The notes under the pieces are model-generated. The model ran no database searches. It was given only the letters and a program-made list of their open reading frames with translations, and was not told the origin of the DNA. Positions 39,501-45,500 of a stretch of DNA of 64,000 bases are shown here, in pieces (positions within the stretch are counted from its first letter, which is position 1; the number at the start of each line of letters is the position of its first letter). Source of the stretch: Mytilisepta virgata (lineage: Eukaryota > Mollusca > Bivalvia > Mytilida > Mytilidae); the NCBI GenBank assembly GCA_028015205.1, contig CM051512.1:17949139-18013138 (forward strand). The letters are read 5' to 3'. The position numbers were made by a program, and so were the translations under genes.

Positions 39501-42500
39501 ATGATAGAGGAGATTTTTCCTATGAGCGAGACCGAGGACGAGAGTTTGGTCGTGTTCATACTCACAGAACAAGACGAAAAGGTATGAAGGATCAAGGATT
39601 TGTTTACATTAGTTTCCATAAATAATTGATTTAACTGAAAGAAAATTCTAATTTTAAAACACTTTTTATGCCTCGCCTACAACAGTAGAGGGGCATTATG
39701 TTTTTCGGTCCGTTCATCTGTTGGTCCATCTGTCCGTCCCGAATCAGGTTAAAATATTTGGTGAAGGTAGTTTAGGGTGAAGTTATAACATGAAACTTAG
39801 TACACAATGTTAAAGTTTTTGGTGAAGGTAGTTTAGGGTGAAGCTGTAGACACATCAACTTGAAACTTAGCACAAATGTTCTGTATAATGTGGTCATTTT
39901 AATTTGCATAAATTTGGGTTTTGACCCCATTTTCATAGTTCACTGAATATATAAATATGATAGTGTGGAAACAGTTCATTCTCAGGTTAAAGCTTTTGGT
40001 TAAGGTAGTTTAGGATAAAGTTGTAGTCACATCAACTTAGTACATATGTTCATTATTATATGATCTGTCTCAATTGCATGCCAAATTGGGGTTTTGACCC
40101 CAATTTCATGGTTCATTGAACGTAGAGAAATATAGTGCAGCGAGGCATTGTATCCTGTGGACACATATTTTTGTTTACAGAGCTGTTTCAAAGTAGTTAA
40201 CCTTTCTTCTTTTTTAAAGTCTTGAATTAAATTATCAAAACTTTTTGAAGCATTATAATGTTAAAATTGTAAAGATTAAACAATTCATTGAATACATTGT
40301 TCTTTTAAGGATGTTGGCTGGTCATGTTTTTGAATTTTTGTCAGATGTTCAGAATCATCTGGTTTTATCCATTTGAATTTCATAAATTATTTTTCCTGCT
40401 AACACCCATTTTTCTTTTCATAAATCTTTTGCATGCAGAATAATAAGTGTAAAAATCTTATAAAATACTTGTTATTATTTAATGTTTTTTGAGAAATAAA
40501 ACTTGTCAATGATAAATCTATGTAAAATCAAGAGAGCATATTTTTCCTGCCAAAATTTCAATGGTTTATATCTCCAAAACAAGCACACAGACCTATAATT
40601 TTTTTTCGCTCATTTAGTTCCTTTGTTAATCTACTATCAATATTTACCAGTGTTATGAAAAGCAGCGAACATCCTTAAAGGTAAAGAAATAATATATTAT
40701 GATATTACAGCAATAAATATTTTATTTTGAAAACTTAATTTTAACAGAGTTTAGTCCTGAGGGTGACGACATTGGAAGTGATGCCTCAGAAACAAGTGAT
40801 ATGTCTGAAGTATCAAAAGTCAGTATTAACAGCTATATGTCAACACAATCAGAAAGGCCACAGAGAAAATTTAGGTATTGTATAGCTTTAGTATTTATCC
40901 AATAAATTGCTTTTTAATTGTATTTTAGAACTGAAAGTACAGTGGGCAGGCAGCTTTTGCTCCAAACAGGTGGCGGGCAGCTTCTGCTCCAAAACGTGGG
41001 CAAGCAGCTTCTGCTCAAAACAGTGGGCAGGCAGCTTCTGCTCCAAACAGTGATAAAGGAGGATCTGTTTTGTTGTCATTCGCAGAGTTCATTGCTGTGG
41101 TACATGTATTAACAAAGATCATGTGTAAACATTGAATTAATTTGTGAACAATTTACATTAAAAATTTAGATAAGTAAAACTTTGGTCAATTGACTAGGCT
41201 ACCTCTGTAATTATTGGACTGAATAGTTTTAGTTGTCAGGTATGAATCTGTCTTTATAGAATTTCATGCTTTAAAACAAGATTACCTTGTGTTATTTTAG
41301 AAAAAATGCCATGAAAGATTGTATAATATATAAAATTGTGTATCTTCAATGGAAAATGTGTAACATGAGGGCTATTCCAGAAAAAATGGTATGGGGGGTT
41401 GGAAGGCATTTTTTTTCAGCACCCACTACCCATACAATTTAAAATAAAATTTCCTTATGCTTCCTTTAGAATTTTTTTCCAGACCCCCGACCACCCATAC
41501 AATTTTATATAAAGTGCCTTCCAACCCCCCTCATACATTTTTTTCCGGAATAGCCCTGACCAATAATTACTCTTAGACTAGGCTATTTGGCATATACAGG
41601 GGTACATGTAAAATGCACAAAATCTGTCAAACATGGGATATTATGGATCAAAAATGAAGAATAATGAAGACAAAATGTTAAAATTAAACACTAAATCTAG
41701 AATTTCCATAAAATCTAGGAGTGATATCAGGTAGAGATGATTCCTTTATTTTTTGGCCAAAGTATAAAATGTGTTACAAGGGGTATATGAACACTGAATA
41801 ACAGGAAAATAAAGATTTCATTCATGATGTACTAAAAATTAAAAAATGGCATGGGTGTTGAATTTTTGTCAATTTTCTTATAAAAGATGAAAGTAACAAC
41901 CCCAAAAAAAGAAAACACACATGAAATAAAAACTCCAAAGTTTTTGTCAAAAATTACTCTGTACCACAATACTATAGTCAGTATATTAATATTTCATAAA
42001 CAATTTTCAGCGAATTCACACAAAAAATGGAGAGCAAATCAACAATGCCACGAAGACAAGTAACAAGGAGTGGTAGTAATGACAGCCAAGGATACGAGAA
42101 ATCTGATGGTAGTATGTCAGACTCTGCCTTAAGTACTCCGGTGACCGAGGGACGAAGGAGACGAACTAGTATCAGTAACAAAATGGCTAACCTTGTCAAT
42201 CTACCATGGAAGAGTAGCAGTGCTACACAACTAGCAAGTATGTTGTTTTGTTAGAATTTTACCTGTATTACACTTGTGTGAAGTAAAGTATGTAGTAATA
42301 AAATATTGTATTTATATTTTTTAAATGGACAGTGGAAAATGCTTGATGTGTTTTGCTCCTTAATGAAAATAGTTTCTCAGATAACCACTGGTTAATAACT
42401 CATTTCAGTCCTGCCAAAATTATTTTTAAATTGATTTACCTAATTTTTAAATCCGATAAACTCCTCAAATTGTGGGCTTTTTACAGCGTTTCTCAGAAAG

Positions 42501-45500
42501 TTTTGTCCTTATACCAAGTATTAAATCTAAGAAAGATAACTCTAATTTTCTCTCATAAAACCTAGATGACAACCCAGGTAAACCTGGACTTTTTGTCCAC
42601 TATTAGAATTGGGAATCTTAGTAAATTGGAATTCAAAAATGAAAATTCTACATTTAAAAATTATCAAGTATGTATATTTCTGTTTAATACAAACAGGTAA
42701 AAAGAAAAGCAGTGTGCAGAGAAGTGAAGAAGTGCGAGCTCATGGAGACATTCATCTGTCTAACAGAATATCAAAACAGGCCAGTAAAGAATCCACAGAT
42801 GGAAGTATCGGGAGTATTAGTAGTGATTCAGGCAGTGTGTAAGTTTTTTTCCCCTATTCTATTCTTAATCGGTGGGATAAAATACATGATTTTTTTAACC
42901 ACTTCCCGGTGATTAAATTTCTACCTGGGAGTTACCGCCGTTTTTTCTACAGTTATTGGAACGATAAATTATAGAAGTCCCGAAATGACGACTATGTAAA
43001 CAAACTACAAAACAACCATATTTTCTTGAGGTTTTTGTCAAAAATCATAGGAGAAACAGATTCTCCTTCAATTTACTCATAAGTTATTGAATTTCTCCAC
43101 CCTCAATAGTTAAATTTTAGATTTTAACACCCTCGCGAAAGCTCGCGTGTTGAAAATCAAAAATTGACTATCTTGGGTGAAGAAATTCCATAACTCACTT
43201 GTACCTGAAGGAGAATCTATATGTAACTCATCATCTTGTTTCAAAAAATAAATGTAATTTATTATTTCTAGCTGTCATGAATACCCTTAATGCATGTTCT
43301 AGGGACAACAAAATTGACAGTCAATATTGGCAGGATTTAAAATGTATGTTCATACTATAAAAATAAGTTTGGTGATATGTAGTGATTCTAGTAGAGGTAT
43401 TCAGAACTGCAATGTAGAATGACCTAAATGTTTTTTTTTTTTTCAGCTCAATATTAAAATTTCTGTTACAACAAAAGTTTAGAAAGAGTTTTTAATAATA
43501 TATATACAAAAGGCATAATCAAATAGTTTAACTCAGTGTTCATTAACAATTACAGAGTATGGCTGCCAACAGGAATGAGACTTGGTCCAGAGGGCCAGTT
43601 TGGTGAATTTATAGAAGGACTAGGGCCAGCTCAGTTAGTTGGAAGACAGGTCCTGGGGTCCCCCTGTCTTGGAGAGATACAGCTGGGACTATATGATAGG
43701 AAAGGACATTTAGAAGTAGAAGTCATTAGGGCCCGAGGACTTATGTCAAAACAAGGGGCTAAAATATTGCCAGGTATGTAAAATACTGTTTTTATTCGTC
43801 TCTTAACATTTTTTTAATTGGAAATAATATGACATGTATGGAAATAAATCTAAAAATGTATTACGTTGATATACATGTATGTAAATACACAGTATAAATA
43901 AATTGATTGAAGGTATGTAGAAATGAAGGTAAATATGTAATAAATGTTGATAAAAAAACAACCCCAAAACAATTTGAATATCAACAAAAAAATACCAAAG
44001 TTACAAAACAGGTGGAAAAGTAAAAAAAAAATAAAAATCCAAGTAAAATAAAAAGTTTTGAGAATGGAACACAAATAACAAATGCCACAAGGATACATTT
44101 AGGAATAAAATCATATATAATAAACTAAATAGAAATAGAACAAGACAGCACAGAAACTAAAGCACTAGAAAAAGTACAAAAGGAAGTCGATGTACAGCCT
44201 TCATTGCATGTACCAATGCTGAATTATAGACTCTTAAATCTTATATAAAGACATTTTGAAGAAATTTAATGAACACCACAAATTTTCTGAAATAACTGTA
44301 AACCATAAGTACTTTCACATTTTATTTAATGTACTAATTTCATAATTTCAGCTCCATATGTAAAGGTTTATTTAATTGATGGTAAGAACTGTATAGAGAA
44401 ACAGAAGACAACCGTAGCCAGGAGAACTCTGGACCCTCTCTATCAACAACAATTAGTATTTACTGAACAATATATTGGTAAAATATTGCAGGTAAGAAAA
44501 GGGAGGAAATTACAACTAAAGTACTATAACTTTCAATTTTCTGTTTGTTTAATTGGGGTTTTATGCCGTTTTTAGCACATTTGGCTATTTCGCGGTGACC
44601 ATTTTTTATTGGTGCAGGAAGCCAGAGTATACGGTAGGCAAATTGGCAGTCGTTGTAAATTAAGATCCGAGTCCAACACACCACGCAACAGGTGAGATTC
44701 AAACTCACAACCTCAGTGTTGACATTCTAGTGATCATTTGTAGTTATGACGAGCTACCTAGACCACTCGGCCACTGAAGCCCCCTATAATTTTCTGACAG
44801 CATGGGCACCATAAACTATCTTTTGAGCCACATCAGTTTAATATCTACTCAATGAAACCAAATACTCACAGCAGTGGCTGACTCTGAAATGAGAGTTAAA
44901 AAGTAATGATTTTTAAGTGGATTTACCATTTGAAAAAAAAATCAGGTTATTATACCCCCGCTTCAAAGGAGAGGGGGTATACTGTTTTACCCTCATGGTT
45001 CCATGCACACATCCGTCGGTATGTCCATAAGAAAATTTTTTGTCACGCTTTTCTCTGCAAATTCTCATCACAGCCACTTGATATTTTGTCACAAGCCTTC
45101 TATAGGCACCCCATATCGTGGGATATGTTTCCCGACTAAGTCGACATCAACTTCCTGTAGTTTATTTTTTTACCTTATCGAAAAGCGAGGGTATCACTAG
45201 TCAGCAATAGCTCACAGTACATCTTACTAGTTTCGGCAAAGTGAGGCAAGTGGGTGATCGGGCTGGGAGTCAAAACAGTGAAGAAAGGAAAATCTTTTAC
45301 TGTTAAATTGTATCTCATTACAAATTAAAAATATGTCCAAAAATTTTACCTGTAGATCTATTTTTTACACATTTGCTAATCAGAAAATAATTTTTTTTCT
45401 TTAGGTGACTGTTTGGGGAGATTATGGCAGGATGGACCGTAAAGTGTTCATGGGGGTTGCACAAATTTTATTGGACCATTTAGATTTAACAAACATTGTT

